Assembly: GCF_003865015.1 (NCBI RefSeq)
Contig: NZ_BHVV01000006.1
Location: 248,001 to 312,000, forward strand
Direction: 5' to 3'
Origin: Sulfurisoma sediminicola
GTDB taxonomy: Bacteria > Pseudomonadota > Gammaproteobacteria > Burkholderiales > Rhodocyclaceae
DNA length: 64,000 nt
Both the position numbers and the translations under genes were made by a program. Below the pieces are notes generated by a model that worked only from the letters and a program-made list of their open reading frames with translations, made no database searches and was not told the DNA's origin. Each line of letters starts with the position of its first letter. The stretch's first letter is position 1. Shown here one piece after another: positions 7,417-19,386 of this stretch.

Positions 7417-7523
7417 ATCGGAACCTCACGGGGGAAACCGGCGCGATTCTAGCATCGGGCCGCGGCCGCCCTCCGCGGACTGCTGATAGACTTTTCCCGC
7501 CGATTTCTACCAAAGGAAATGCC

Positions 7524-7814
7524 ATGAACAAGCGCCAATTGATCGATGCCGTCGCCGAGAAGGCCAACGCCAGCAAGGCTGCCGCAGACATCGTCGTTTC
7601 GGCCGCGATCGAAGCCATCGCCGAGGCGATCGCCCGCGGCGAGAGCGTGCAGTTCGTCGGCTTCGGCACCTTCAGCGTCGCCGAGCGCAAGGCACGCAGC
7701 GGGCGCAATCCGCAGACCGGCAAGGAGATCCTGATTCCGGCGAGTCAGGCCGTGCGCTTCAAGGCCGGCGCCCGACTGAACGCCGCCGTGAACAAGGGCA
7801 AACGGAAGAAGTAG
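7524..7814 (+). CDS. HU-family nucleoid protein
   Basis: A 96-aa histone-like DNA-bending protein. The start ATG has AAAGGAAA upstream. MNKRQLIDAVAEKANASKAA is the helical dimerisation part, VQFVGFGTFSVAERKARSGR enters the DNA-binding beta arm, and RNPQTGKEILIPASQAVRFK follows with the conserved NP-TG pattern. The C-terminus is a lysine/arginine tail (NKGKRKK). It is the first chromosomal gene after the tRNA-Ser region and converges on icd. A second HU-type gene lies at 9295-9591, so heterotypic dimers are possible. Confidence 0.92.
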   Translation: MNKRQLIDAVAEKANASKAAADIVVSAAIEAIAEAIARGESVQFVGFGTFSVAERKARSGRNPQTGKEILIPASQAVRFKAGARLNAAVNKGKRKK

Positions 7815-7846
7815 GCGGCCTACTGTCCCCGCCGGCTGCGCCGCGG

Positions 7847-8890
7847 TTACGCGCTGGCGCGGATGCGCTGCACCAGAGCCGCAGTGAACTCGCGGGTCGA
7901 TGCCTTGCCGCCGAGGTCGCCGGTGCGCACCTGGTCGACGTTGAGGGTGGCGTCGATCGCCTTGCGCAGGCGGTCGCCGAGGTCGGGACGGTTGACATGG
8001 TCGAGCATCATGGCCGCGGCGAGCATCAGCGCGATCGGATTGGCGATGCCCTTGCCCGCGATGTCGGGGGCGGAGCCATGCACGGCCTCGAAGATCGCGG
8101 CATGTTCGCCGATATTGGCACCCGGTGCCATGCCGAGGCCCCCGACCAGCCCTGCGATCTCGTCGGAGAGGATGTCGCCGAACAGGTTGGTCGTCACCAG
8201 CACGTCGAACTGCCAGGGATTCATCACCAGTTTCATGGCACAGGCGTCGACGATCACTTCCTCGAACTCGAGGCGGCCCTTGTACTGGGCCTCGTAGATC
8301 TCCCGCGCCGTCTCGAGGAAGATGCCGGTCAGCGCCTTCATGATGTTGGCCTTGTGCACCACCGTGACCTTCTTGCGGCCCTTGCGCAGGGCGTACTCGA
8401 AGGCGAAGTGCACGATGCGACGGCAGCCCTGGCGCGTATTGATGCCGGTCGACATGCCAACGGCATGAGGGTCGCCATCGATGGGGATGAAGTGCTCGTA
8501 CCCCATGTAGAGGCCTTCGTTGTTCTCGCGCACCAGCACCAGGTCGATGTTGTCGTAGCGCCCGCCCGGGACGATGGTCCGCGCCGGACGCAGGTTGGCG
8601 TAGAGCTTGAACTCCTCGCGCAGGCGGACATTGGAGGAGCGATAGCCGCCGCCGATGGGTGTTTCCAGCGGGCCCTTGAGGGCTAGCTTGGAACTGCGGA
8701 TGCTGTCGAGACAGGCGGGAGGCAACGGATCGCCACAGGCATTGACACCGGCCATGCCGGCAACCTGCTGGTCCCACTTGAAAGGTGCGCCGAGTGCGTC
8801 TAACGCCTCGAGCGTGGCTGCGGTTATCTCCGGGCCGATGCCGTCACCGGGGATGAGCGTCGCGGCAATCGGGGGTGAGGTCGAGTTCAT
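7847..8890 (-). CDS. NAD-dependent isocitrate dehydrogenase (LeuB-like family)
   Basis: Oxidative decarboxylation of isocitrate to 2-oxoglutarate in the TCA cycle. At 347 aa it has the short isocitrate/isopropylmalate dehydrogenase fold. N-terminal IPGDGIGPEITAATLEALDA, substrate loop KGPLETPIGGGYRSSNVRLR (the SSNxxLR pattern favours isocitrate over isopropylmalate), VRENNEGLYMG, the catalytic Lys in VVHKANIMK, the metal-binding Asp in LFGDILSDEIAGLVGGLG, and the NAD-site segment EAVHGSAPDIAGKGIANP. Homoisocitrate or tartrate dehydrogenase paralogues are less likely alternatives. Convergent with the HU gene. Confidence 0.9.
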   Translation of the reverse strand: MNSTSPPIAATLIPGDGIGPEITAATLEALDALGAPFKWDQQVAGMAGVNACGDPLPPACLDSIRSSKLALKGPLETPIGGGYRSSNVRLREEFKLYANLRPARTIVPGGRYDNIDLVLVRENNEGLYMGYEHFIPIDGDPHAVGMSTGINTRQGCRRIVHFAFEYALRKGRKKVTVVHKANIMKALTGIFLETAREIYEAQYKGRLEFEEVIVDACAMKLVMNPWQFDVLVTTNLFGDILSDEIAGLVGGLGMAPGANIGEHAAIFEAVHGSAPDIAGKGIANPIALMLAAAMMLDHVNRPDLGDRLRKAIDATLNVDQVRTGDLGGKASTREFTAALVQRIRASA

Positions 8891-8916
8891 GAAACGTCAT
8901 GCTCCAATCTCCCCTG

Positions 8917-9228
8917 CTATTTCTTTGGTTGATGTTGGCGACCGCTGCCCCAGCGGGGACGGTTCTTTTTGGATTGGGCGGGCTTCTGGCCACCTGGAGC
9001 GGGGCCCTGGCGATTGTTGCCACCACCGCCCCCGCCTCCGCCCCCGCCACCACCTGGTGCAGGGCCGACGCGGTTGCCGGGAGCAAGCTGAATTTCGAGT
9101 TCGATGATCTCGTCCCACTGCGCATCGGTGCGATCCCGTTCCGGGATGGTGAGCAGTTCGCGCAGACGACGACGCGGATCGGGCGGCGGCGGCGCGGCAG
9201 GAGCGGGGCTGGGCTGTTCTTCGGTCAT
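8917..9228 (-). CDS. Low-complexity Pro/Gly-rich protein, 103 aa
   Basis: Function unknown. It begins with a proline-rich stretch (PSPAPAAPPPPDPRRRLREL), then a short ordered helix (about 25-50, LLTIPERDRTDAQWDEIIEL), a run of twelve glycines, and a basic tail (SKKNRPRWGSGRQHQPKK). No signal peptide. The arginine/lysine-rich disordered tail suggests nucleic-acid or polyanion binding. It sits between icd and the second HU gene in the same orientation. Confidence 0.6.
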   Translation of the reverse strand: MTEEQPSPAPAAPPPPDPRRRLRELLTIPERDRTDAQWDEIIELEIQLAPGNRVGPAPGGGGGGGGGGGGNNRQGPAPGGQKPAQSKKNRPRWGSGRQHQPKK

Positions 9229-9294
9229 GCCGGGGGAAGTGATTCAATGCCGGCGAGGTCCGTGCTGACGCACCTCGCCGGCATGTTTTGGCTG

Positions 9295-9591
9295 TTACTT
9301 CTTCTTGGCGGCCTTCTTGCCAGCGACGGCGGCCTTGAAGGTGGCACCGGCGGAAAACTTCGGCACGGTGGTGGCGGGAATCTTGAGGGTCGCGCCGGTC
9401 TTGGGATTCTTGCCGGTGCGCGCAGCGCGCTTGGCGGACTTGAAGGAACCGAAACCGACGAGCATGACGGAGTCGCCCTTCGAGACGGCCTTGACGACGG
9501 CGCCGATCATGGCGGACAGGACGCGCTCGGCGGCAGCCTTGCTGATCTCGGCTTCCTTGGCAGCAACTTCGACGAGTTCGGATTTGTTCAT
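9295..9591 (-). CDS. HU-family DNA-binding protein
   Basis: 98 aa. MNKSELVEVAAKEAEISKAA, then VMLVGFGSFKSAKRAARTGK with the NPKTG pattern, then a lysine/alanine tail AVAGKKAAKKK. Same family as the gene at 7524 but with different arm residues and a longer H1-like tail, so it is a paralogue rather than a recent duplicate. An open frame extends upstream to 9714, but that part has no HU character and runs through the gph terminator; the ATG at 9591 matches the family. Confidence 0.92.
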   Translation of the reverse strand: MNKSELVEVAAKEAEISKAAAERVLSAMIGAVVKAVSKGDSVMLVGFGSFKSAKRAARTGKNPKTGATLKIPATTVPKFSAGATFKAAVAGKKAAKKK

Positions 9592-9685
9592 CTGCGGCTC
9601 CTGATCATGAGTGAGAAGAGAATCAATGCGCCCCGAATCATAAGGCCATTTCAGGCGCCGTGGGTGACAACGATCACGCCGGAGC

Positions 9686-9708
9686 AAAAAAATGCCGCCG
9701 ACGGCGGC
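9686..9708 (-). terminator. Rho-independent terminator downstream of gph
   Basis: On the minus strand GCCGCC-GTC-GGCGGC is followed by A and seven T. It ends the ubiG-gph operon 75 bases after the gph stop. Confidence 0.85.
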
Positions 9709-9783
9709 GCCCAACGGGCACGACGAGACAACGACAACGCGATCCGAGTGCTGCCCGGAAATCGATCTTTCAAGGTCGCCACG

Positions 9784-10446
9784 CTACCAGGAGCCGTGTG
9801 CGATATCTTCGAGCAGACCCGCCGGTTCGGAAATCAAGTGGTCGGCGCCCCATGCACCGATCGGCGGTCCGTCGCCGAGATAGCCCCAGGCGGCGGCGAA
9901 GGTGCGCATGCCAGCGGCGCGGCCGGCCTGAATGTCGCGCAGATCGTCGCCGACGTAGGCCGATGCCGTCGCGGCGACGCCGGCGACGGTGCAGGCGTGG
10001 AGCAGGGGCAGCGGATCGGGCTTGGCCTTCGCGGTGGTGTCGCCGCCGACGATCGCTGCCGCGCGGCCGGCGAGTCCGAGGGCCTCCATCAGCGGCAGGG
10101 TGAAGCGCTCCGGCTTGTTGGTGACGACGCCCCAGGCGATGCCCTTTGCCTCAAGTGTGGCAAGGAGAGTCTCCATGCCGGCGAACAGCGCCGTGCGTTC
10201 GCACAGCGCCTGTTCGTAGATGTCGAGAAAGCGCTCGCGCAGCGAAGTGTAGGCCGGGTTTTCCGGCCGAATGCCAAAGCCGACATGCAGCATACCGCGA
10301 GCCCCGGCCGAGACATGGGGGCGCAGCACCGCGTGCGCCAACGGTGCCCGCCCTTGCTCGGCCAGCAGGCGATTCAGCGCCGCGCCGAGATCGGGCGCGG
10401 TGTCGGCCAGGGTGCCATCGAGATCGAAAAAAACGGCTTCAGGCAT
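9784..10446 (-). CDS. gph: Phosphoglycolate phosphatase
   Basis: HAD-superfamily hydrolase removing 2-phosphoglycolate, for example from DNA repair ends. Motif [16 protein letters not shown] has the two Asp, motif II is [12 protein letters not shown], the motif III Lys is in [11 protein letters not shown], and motif IV is [17 protein letters not shown]. The cap domain lies in between. The start is taken at MPEAVFF, overlapping the ubiG stop by 8 bases; an ATG four codons upstream is possible. It shares an operon with ubiG, a pairing often seen in betaproteobacteria. Confidence 0.9.
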   Translation of the reverse strand: MPEAVFFDLDGTLADTAPDLGAALNRLLAEQGRAPLAHAVLRPHVSAGARGMLHVGFGIRPENPAYTSLRERFLDIYEQALCERTALFAGMETLLATLEAKGIAWGVVTNKPERFTLPLMEALGLAGRAAAIVGGDTTAKAKPDPLPLLHACTVAGVAATASAYVGDDLRDIQAGRAAGMRTFAAAWGYLGDGPPIGAWGADHLISEPAGLLEDIAHGSW

Positions 10447-11170
10447 GCCTGCGGGCACGCAGCAGGTAATTCACGCTGGTGTCCGGGCCGAGCGAATATG
10501 TCCGCGTGAGCGGGTTGTAGCTCATGCCGATGATTTCCTCGACGTCGAGAGCGGCTTCCCGCACCATGCGCGCCAGTTCGGACGGCCGGATGAACTTGGC
10601 GTAGTCGTGCGTGCCGCGCGGCAGCAGGTTGAGCACGTATTCGGCGCCGACCACCGCGAGCAGATAGGCCTTGGGGTTGCGGCTGATGGTCGAGAAAAAG
10701 GCATGGCCACCGGGCTTGACCAGCGTCGCACAGGCGCGGATGGTGCTGGCCGGATCGGGCACGTGCTCGAGCATTTCGAGACAGGTCACGACATCGTAGG
10801 CGGCAGGTGCCTCGGCCGCGAGTTGCTCTGCGGCGATGTGGCGATAGTCGACCTTGCCGCCGGTTTCGAGCAGATGCAGGCGTGCGACGGCGAGGGCCTT
10901 TTCCGACAGGTCGATGCCGGTGACGTCGGCGCCGCGCCCGGTCATGCTCTCCGACAATATGCCGCCGCCGCAGCCGACGTCTACGACGCGCTTGCCGGCA
11001 AGGCCGCTGTTCCGGTCGATCCAGTCGAGACGTAACGGGTTGATGTCGTGCAGTGGCTTGAATTCCGAATTCGGATCCCACCAGCGATGCGCCAGTTCGC
11101 TGAACTTGGCCAGTTCATGCGGGTCGGCGTTGTGAGCCGGGGCAGTGGTGTTCGTGGCGTTCATGTTCAA
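10439..11170 (-). CDS. ubiG: Ubiquinone biosynthesis O-methyltransferase
   Basis: SAM-dependent enzyme performing both O-methylations of the ubiquinone ring. [20 protein letters not shown] is the UbiG family start, [15 protein letters not shown] is the SAM-binding glycine motif, and [12 protein letters not shown] and [15 protein letters not shown] are characteristic of the family. 243 aa, standard length. It probably has its own promoter, since a terminator for ompA lies directly upstream. Confidence 0.95.
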   Translation of the reverse strand: MNMNATNTTAPAHNADPHELAKFSELAHRWWDPNSEFKPLHDINPLRLDWIDRNSGLAGKRVVDVGCGGGILSESMTGRGADVTGIDLSEKALAVARLHLLETGGKVDYRHIAAEQLAAEAPAAYDVVTCLEMLEHVPDPASTIRACATLVKPGGHAFFSTISRNPKAYLLAVVGAEYVLNLLPRGTHDYAKFIRPSELARMVREAALDVEEIIGMSYNPLTRTYSLGPDTSVNYLLRARRHA

Positions 11171-11181
11171 AGTGCGTTAGG

Positions 11182-11208
11182 AAAAAAAAGCCCTGCATGC
11201 GCAGGGCT
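11182..11208 (-). terminator. Rho-independent terminator after the OmpA-family gene
   Basis: On the minus strand AGCCCTGC-GCAT-GCAGGGCT is followed by an unbroken T-run. It separates the OmpA-family gene from ubiG. Confidence 0.9.
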
Positions 11209-11227
11209 CTCCTGAAGCTCGGCGCGA

Positions 11228-11884
11228 TTACTTCTTCGTGCCGATCACTTCGATCTCGACGCGACGGTCGGGCTGCAGGCATTCAATCAGCTGCTTGGTC
11301 CGCTTGTCGCCCTTGCACTTGTCGCCGGTCACAGGCTGCTTCTCGCCCTTGCCTTCGGCGTAAATGCGGTTGGCTTCGATGCCCTTGCTCACCAGGTAGT
11401 CCTTGACCGAAGCGGAACGCTTTTCGGAGAGCTTCTGGTTGTAGGCGTCGGCGCCGATGCGGTCGGCGTGGCCGACGGCGATGATCACTTCGAGATTGAT
11501 GCCCTTGGCCTTGGCGGCGAGCTCGTCGAGCGACTTCTTACCCTCGGGGCGCAGCGTCGCCTTGTCGAAGTCGAACAGCGCGTCGGCGGCCAGGGTGATT
11601 TTCTCGGCGGCGGGCTTCGGCGTGGCGGCCGGGGCGGCGGGAGCCGGTGCGGGGGGAGCTTCCTTCTTCACCAGATCGGGATCGCACTCCGCAATGGCCA
11701 TCGCCGGGGTCCAGTAACCGGTACGCCAGCACAGGCCGTAACCGCTCTTCGCGACATAGCCGCGCTGATCAATGACATAGCCGACAGTGCCCTTCATATC
11801 CACGCCCGGGGTCTGGGCGTAAGCGGAAGCGCCGATACCCAGCAGGGTGACTGCCAGCAGCGAAAGTTTGGTGGTGTTCTTCAT
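11228..11884 (-). CDS. OmpA-family outer-membrane/peptidoglycan-binding protein
   Basis: Signal peptide MKNTTKLSLLAVTLLGIGAS followed by AYA|Q. The N-terminal part has no 8-strand barrel; instead a short conserved segment (GYVIDQRGYVAKSGYGLCWR), then an alanine/proline linker (about 75-92), then the OmpA C-terminal domain that binds peptidoglycan (LFDFDKATLRPEGKKSLDEL, VGHADRIGADAYNQKLSEKR). Two Cys in the C-terminal domain (DKCKG and IECLQ) may form the family disulphide. 218 aa; GGGAGC ribosome site before the ATG. Envelope stability is the likely role. Confidence 0.88.
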   Translation of the reverse strand: MKNTTKLSLLAVTLLGIGASAYAQTPGVDMKGTVGYVIDQRGYVAKSGYGLCWRTGYWTPAMAIAECDPDLVKKEAPPAPAPAAPAATPKPAAEKITLAADALFDFDKATLRPEGKKSLDELAAKAKGINLEVIIAVGHADRIGADAYNQKLSEKRSASVKDYLVSKGIEANRIYAEGKGEKQPVTGDKCKGDKRTKQLIECLQPDRRVEIEVIGTKK

Positions 11885-11989
11885 GTGCTCCCTCGTCGGA
11901 AAAAAACTATCGGCTTCGATAGCGGAACTATTGGTACACGATAATAGATCGATTTTACGATGCGCACTACCGCAACCAGTGTCGAATGT
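11885..11989. other. Intergenic region, OmpA-family gene upstream side
   Basis: 105 bases between the amidohydrolase stop and the OmpA-family start. It is AT-rich compared with its surroundings and should hold the promoter of the OmpA-family gene; I see no clear -35/-10 pair. Confidence 0.3.
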
Positions 11990-13315
11990 TTAATGCTTAC
12001 AAATCTCAGTATGCCACATTTTTGCCAGCTCAATCAAATGACGTGTATCGAAATCGACCGGTTTCCCGTCGCGGATCCTGAGTCGGCCCGCGACCCAGGT
12101 ATGCGTGACCTGCTCGCGCCCGGCGACGTAGACCAGATGGGAGGCCGGATCGAAACAGGGCTGCAGTATCCATTCATCGAGGCGGACCGCGCAGAGGTCG
12201 GCACTCTTGCCCGGCAGCAGCGATCCGATTTCGGCGTCCAGCCCGAGAGCGCTGGCGCCTTCCAGCGTCGCCATGCGCAGCACGGTCATGGCTGGGAGTC
12301 CCGTGGCATCTTCGCTGGCAGCCTTGGCCAGCAGCGCGGCGTGGCGCATTTCGTGGAACAGGTCGAGGCGGTTGTTGCTGGCGGCTCCGTCGCTGCCCAG
12401 TCCCACGCCGACTCCGTGTGCCTGGAGGGACGCGATTGGGGGAGCGCCGTTGGCGAGCTTCATGTTGGACGTTGGGCAATGCGCCAGATGACAGCGATGC
12501 TCGCCGAGTAAATCGATTTCGCTGGCATCGAGGTGCACGCCATGGACGCCGATGAACCCCGGGCCGAGCAGCCCGGCACGCTGCAGGCGGGCGAGCGGCC
12601 GTACGCCATGCAGGCGTAGGCTGTCCTCGATTTCCGCGCGCGTCTCGTGAATGTGGATGTGTACCGGCAGGTCGAGCTGGTTCGCCAGCGTCGCAATGCG
12701 CTCGAAGGTGCTGTCGCTGACCGTATAGGGGGCGTGCGGCGCGAGGCAGAAGGAGAGCAGTGGTTCGTGCCGCAGAGCATCCCGGCTCGCCAGCCCCTTG
12801 GCCAGGTAGTCTCCGGGATCCGCGGCGTAGGCCGTGGGGAATTCTAGAACGGTGAGGCCCAGGACGGCACGGATGCCTGCTTCCCGCGCGGCCGCGGCGG
12901 CCGCCTCCGGAAAGAAGTACATGTCGTTGAAGCAGGTGATGCCGCCACGCAGCATCTCCCAGGACCCCAACAGTGTTCCGTCCCGCACGAAAGCAGGGGA
13001 CAGATGGCGCCTCTCGGCCGGCCAGATACACTCGTTGAGCCAGTGCATCAGCGGCATGTCGTCGGCAAAGCCGCGCAGCAGGGTCATGGCGGCGTGGGTG
13101 TGAAGGTTGACCAGCCCGGGCAGCAGGACATGTTCGCTCAGCTGCAGCCGTTCGCGCGGGGCGTAGCGGGTGGCCGCCTCTTCAAGCGGCAACAGGGCGA
13201 CGATCCGCCCCTGGTCGACCGCCAGGGCGTGTTCTTCGAGGATGACGCCGGCCGGCTCGATCGGGATGATCCAGCGCGGCTCGAGCAGCAGGTCGATGCA
13301 GACGGGGGCAGTCAT
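11990..13315 (-). CDS. TRZ/ATZ-family amidohydrolase, probable MTA/SAH deaminase
   Basis: Metal-dependent deaminase of the cytosine-deaminase-like group. Metal and substrate motifs: LLPGLVNLHTHAAMTLLRGF, HIHIHETRAEIEDS, VHGVHLDASEIDLL, LAHCPTSNMKLANG and GLGSDGAASNNRLDLF. The group acts on S-adenosylhomocysteine, 5'-methylthioadenosine or related purines; the exact substrate cannot be read from the sequence. 441 aa, full length. Divergent from gyrA across 149 bases. Close relatives often neighbour ubiG in betaproteobacteria, perhaps because SAM-dependent methylation produces SAH. Confidence 0.85.
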   Translation of the reverse strand: MTAPVCIDLLLEPRWIIPIEPAGVILEEHALAVDQGRIVALLPLEEAATRYAPRERLQLSEHVLLPGLVNLHTHAAMTLLRGFADDMPLMHWLNECIWPAERRHLSPAFVRDGTLLGSWEMLRGGITCFNDMYFFPEAAAAAAREAGIRAVLGLTVLEFPTAYAADPGDYLAKGLASRDALRHEPLLSFCLAPHAPYTVSDSTFERIATLANQLDLPVHIHIHETRAEIEDSLRLHGVRPLARLQRAGLLGPGFIGVHGVHLDASEIDLLGEHRCHLAHCPTSNMKLANGAPPIASLQAHGVGVGLGSDGAASNNRLDLFHEMRHAALLAKAASEDATGLPAMTVLRMATLEGASALGLDAEIGSLLPGKSADLCAVRLDEWILQPCFDPASHLVYVAGREQVTHTWVAGRLRIRDGKPVDFDTRHLIELAKMWHTEICKH

Positions 13316-13464
13316 GGTCGCGATTTAAGCACAGCCCGGGCTCACGCCATCAGGCAGTCTGCGGTTGGATGTTCGGAGGGGCGGGGCTGGCAGGTCGGGG
13401 CTGGTCGGCATGGTAAGATTTATGCTTTTCGCCGGTCCGCTGCGCGGGCGCCATTGACGGACAT

Positions 13465-16017
<2,553 letters not shown>

Positions 16018-16019
16018 TC

Positions 16020-17102
16020 ATGTCTCGCGTATTCAATTTCAGCGCCGGTCCCGCCACCCTGCCCGAGGAGGTGCTGCGCCAGGCCGCCGAGGAGATGGTG
16101 GATTGGCACGGTTCCGGCCAGTCGGTGATGGAAATGAGCCACCGCGGCAAGGAGTTCATGGGCATCGCCGCCGCCGCCGAGGCGGACCTGCGCGAACTGA
16201 TGGGCATACCGGCCAACTACAAGGTGCTGTTCCTGCAGGGCGGCGCCTCGCTGCAGTTCGAGATGATCCCCATCAACCTGCTGCGCGGCAAGGGCACGGC
16301 CGACTATGTCCATACCGGCGAGTGGGCGAAGAAGGCGATCAAGGCCGCCAGGATTTTCGGCAACGTCAATGTCGTGGCCAGCGCCGAGGACAAGGCTTTC
16401 ACCTACGCGCCGGCGCAGGCTGGCTGGAAGCTCGACAAGAACGCAGCCTATGTCCATTACACCGCCAACGAGACCATCGGCGGCGTCGAATTCCAGTGGA
16501 CGCCGGAGACCGGCGACGTGCCGCTGGTCTGCGACATGTCCTCGAACATCCTGTCGCGGGCCATCGATGTCAGCAAGTACGGCCTGATCTACGCCGGCGC
16601 GCAGAAGAACATCGGCCCGGCCGGCCTGACCATCGTCATCGTCCGCGACGACCTCGTCGGCAAGGCCCAGCCGACGCCGCCGCCCATGCTCGACTACAAG
16701 ACCCACGTCGACGCCGAGTCCATGTACAACACGCCGCCGACCTATTCGATCTACATCGCCGGCCTGGTGTTCCAGTGGCTCAAGAAGAACGGCGGCGTCG
16801 CGGCGATGGAGCGGAAGAACGTCGAGAAGTCGAAGCTGCTCTACGATTACCTCGGCACCACCGACTTCTACCGCAACCCGGTCAACCCGGCCGACCGCTC
16901 GCGCATGAACGTCCCGTTCACCCTCAAGGATGCCGCGCTCGACGAGGCCTTCCTCAAGGGCGCCAAGGAACGCGGCATGACCCAGCTCAAGGGCCACCGC
17001 TCGGTCGGCGGCATGCGCGCCTCGATCTACAACGCGATGCCGGTCGCGGGCGTCAAGGCCCTGGTCGATTACATGCGCGAATTCGAAAAGAGCCATGGCT
17101 GA
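16020..17102 (+). CDS. serC: Phosphoserine aminotransferase
   Basis: PLP enzyme converting 3-phosphohydroxypyruvate to phosphoserine, also used in pyridoxal phosphate synthesis. 360 aa. [20 protein letters not shown] start, [10 protein letters not shown], cofactor-phosphate [11 protein letters not shown], the PLP Lys in [17 protein letters not shown], and the C-terminal [16 protein letters not shown]. The two-base gap after gyrA and the 8-base overlap with serA put it in one transcriptional unit. Confidence 0.97.
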   Translation: MSRVFNFSAGPATLPEEVLRQAAEEMVDWHGSGQSVMEMSHRGKEFMGIAAAAEADLRELMGIPANYKVLFLQGGASLQFEMIPINLLRGKGTADYVHTGEWAKKAIKAARIFGNVNVVASAEDKAFTYAPAQAGWKLDKNAAYVHYTANETIGGVEFQWTPETGDVPLVCDMSSNILSRAIDVSKYGLIYAGAQKNIGPAGLTIVIVRDDLVGKAQPTPPPMLDYKTHVDAESMYNTPPTYSIYIAGLVFQWLKKNGGVAAMERKNVEKSKLLYDYLGTTDFYRNPVNPADRSRMNVPFTLKDAALDEAFLKGAKERGMTQLKGHRSVGGMRASIYNAMPVAGVKALVDYMREFEKSHG

Positions 17103-18279
17103 GCCCTTCCAGGTTCTGGTTCTCAACAACGTCTCGGCCAAGGGGCTGGCCCGCCTGCCGGCGGAGCGCTTCGTCGCCGGCAAGGACATCGCCAGGCCCG
17201 ATGCGGTGCTGGTGCGCTCGGCCGACATGCACGGCATGGACATCCCGAAGAGCGTGCTGGCCATCGGCCGCGCCGGATCGGGCACCAACAACATCCCGGT
17301 CAATGCCATGAGCGCCCGCGGCGTGCCGGTGTTCAATGCGCCCGGCGCCAACGCCAATGCCGTCAAGGAACTGGTGCTGGCCGGCATGCTGATGGCGGCG
17401 CGCAACATCGGCGGTGCCATGTGCTTCGTCGTCGGCCTCGATCCGGCCGACCCGGAGATGGAAAAGAAGGTCGAGGACGGCAAGAAGACCTACGCCGGCT
17501 ACGAGTTGGCCGGCCATACGCTGGGCGTCATCGGCCTCGGCATGATCGGCCGCCTCGTCGCCGACATGGCGCTGAAGATGGGCATGAACGTGCTCGGCTA
17601 CGACCCGGAGATCACCGTCGAGGCGGCCTGGAGCCTGTCGTCGAAGGTGAAGAAGGCCAACTTTGTGACCGAAGTGCTCAAGCACTCGCATTTCGTCTCG
17701 CTGCATGTGCCGCTGGTCGAGGCGACGCGCCACATGATCAATGCCGAATCGCTGACGCACATGAAACATGGCGCCGTGCTGCTGAATTTCTCGCGCGAAG
17801 GCGTGGTCGACGAGGCGGCGGTGCTGGCGGCGCTGGAGGCACGGAAACTCGGCAGCTATGTCTGCGACTTCCCCAGCCCCAAGGTCAACGGCAATCCCCA
17901 CGTCGTCGCGCTGCCGCATCTCGGCGCTTCGACGCGCGAGGCCGAGGAGAACTGCGCCACCATGGTCGCCGACCAGCTGCGCGATTACCTGCTCGACGGC
18001 AACGTGGTCAACGCGGTGAATTTCCCGAATGTCGCGATGCCGCGCGAGTCGAAGTTCCGCATCGCCGTCGCCAATGCCAACGTCCCGAACATGCTCGGCC
18101 AGATCTCGACGGCCATGGCCGGGGCCAAGCTCAACATCCACAACATGATGAACAAGTCGAAGGGCGACATCGCCTATACGCTGGTGGATGTGGACAGCAA
18201 GGTGCCGAAGAAAGTGATCGAGGCGATCGCGAAAATCGAAGGCGTGCTGGCGGTGCGCTATCTGCCGGTGGAAGGCTGA
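17095..18279 (+). CDS. serA: D-3-phosphoglycerate dehydrogenase with ACT domain
   Basis: First step of serine synthesis. 394 aa: an N-terminal substrate domain, an NAD-binding domain with [19 protein letters not shown], the catalytic Arg and Glu region ([12 protein letters not shown]), the His in [17 protein letters not shown], and a C-terminal ACT domain (about 320-394, [20 protein letters not shown]) for allosteric control by serine. Shorter than the 410-aa E. coli enzyme, closer to the 395-aa form. It starts inside the serC end and its TGA overlaps the pheA ATG (TGATG). Confidence 0.93.
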   Translation: MAEPFQVLVLNNVSAKGLARLPAERFVAGKDIARPDAVLVRSADMHGMDIPKSVLAIGRAGSGTNNIPVNAMSARGVPVFNAPGANANAVKELVLAGMLMAARNIGGAMCFVVGLDPADPEMEKKVEDGKKTYAGYELAGHTLGVIGLGMIGRLVADMALKMGMNVLGYDPEITVEAAWSLSSKVKKANFVTEVLKHSHFVSLHVPLVEATRHMINAESLTHMKHGAVLLNFSREGVVDEAAVLAALEARKLGSYVCDFPSPKVNGNPHVVALPHLGASTREAEENCATMVADQLRDYLLDGNVVNAVNFPNVAMPRESKFRIAVANANVPNMLGQISTAMAGAKLNIHNMMNKSKGDIAYTLVDVDSKVPKKVIEAIAKIEGVLAVRYLPVEG

Positions 18280-19376
18280 TGGCGGCGGATCCGACGAAAC
18301 TGGAGCAGGAAGAGCTCGGCCGTTTGCGGCAGGGCATCGATGCGCTCGACGACCAGATGCTGGGCCTGATCAACGAACGCGCCAAGCTGGCCCATCGCAT
18401 CGGCGAGATCAAGCACGGCAACATCTACCGGCCCGAGCGCGAGTCGCAGGTGCTGCGCCGCCTGGCCGAGGCGAACACGGGGCCGCTACCGGAAGGCTCG
18501 ATCCGCCAGATTTTCCGCGAGATCATGTCGGCCTGCCTGGCGCTGGAGCAGCCGCTGCGTATCGCCTATCTCGGCCCGGCCGGAACCTTCTCGGAGAGCG
18601 CCGCCAAGAAGCATTTCGGCTCGGCGCCGGCGCTGAGCCCCTGTGGCGCGATCGACGACGTTTTCCGCGCCGTCGAATCGGGCAATGCCGATTACGGCGT
18701 GGTGCCGGTGGAGAACTCCACCGAAGGCGCCATCGGCCGCACGCTCGACCTGCTGGTGTCGTCCCCCTTGCAGATCTGCGGCGAGGTCAATCTGCGCATC
18801 CACCAGAACCTACTGTCCAAGGCCGAATCGCTGGCCGGCGTGACGAAGCTGTATTCGCATGCCCAGTCGCTGGCCCAGTGCCACGAATGGCTCAACCGCA
18901 ATCTCGCGACGCTGCAGCGGGTGCCTGTCGCCAGCAACGCCGAGGCGGCGCGCATGGCCTCGGAGGATGCCGCGTCCTGCGCCATCGCCGGCGAGGCGGC
19001 GGCCAAGCTCTACGGCCTCAATCTGCTGGCGACCAGCATCGAGGACGACCCCAACAACACCACGCGCTTCCTCGTTGTCGCCACGCACGACTCCGGTCCA
19101 TCAGGGCAGGATCGCACCTCTTTCGTCTGCTCCGCGCAGAACAAGCCGGGCGCCGTGCACGACCTGCTGACGCCGCTGAAGGAACACGGCGTGTCGATGA
19201 CCAAGTTCGAGTCGCGGCCGGCGCGCGGCTTCGGCGGCAGCCGCTGGGAGTACGTGTTTTTCATCGACGTCGAGGGCCATCGATCTGATCCGCGCGTGGC
19301 CGCGGCGCTCGACGACCTGCGCGGCTGCGTCGGTTTCCTGAAAGAGTTGGGTTCCTATCCCCGCTCCAGCCAGTGA
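18279..19376 (+). CDS. pheA: Bifunctional chorismate mutase / prephenate dehydratase (P-protein)
   Basis: Two steps toward phenylalanine. Residues 1-90 are the AroQ chorismate mutase helix bundle (LRQGIDALDDQMLGLINERA), about 93-275 prephenate dehydratase (IAYLGPAGTFSESAAKKHFG, GVVPVENSTEGAIGRTLD, DDPNNTTRFLVV), and about 285-360 an ACT domain with the phenylalanine-binding pattern NKPGAVHDLL and ESRPARGFGGSRWEYVFFID. The ATG at 18279 overlaps the serA stop. An upstream open frame in the same phase is a shadow of serA. Confidence 0.96.
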   Translation: MAADPTKLEQEELGRLRQGIDALDDQMLGLINERAKLAHRIGEIKHGNIYRPERESQVLRRLAEANTGPLPEGSIRQIFREIMSACLALEQPLRIAYLGPAGTFSESAAKKHFGSAPALSPCGAIDDVFRAVESGNADYGVVPVENSTEGAIGRTLDLLVSSPLQICGEVNLRIHQNLLSKAESLAGVTKLYSHAQSLAQCHEWLNRNLATLQRVPVASNAEAARMASEDAASCAIAGEAAAKLYGLNLLATSIEDDPNNTTRFLVVATHDSGPSGQDRTSFVCSAQNKPGAVHDLLTPLKEHGVSMTKFESRPARGFGGSRWEYVFFIDVEGHRSDPRVAAALDDLRGCVGFLKELGSYPRSSQ

Positions 19377-19386
19377 GGGTTTCACC

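Noticed and set aside
7811-7823. GTAGG-CGG-CCTAC hairpin at the end of the HU gene as a terminator
   Set aside because: Stem is short and no T-run follows on either strand.
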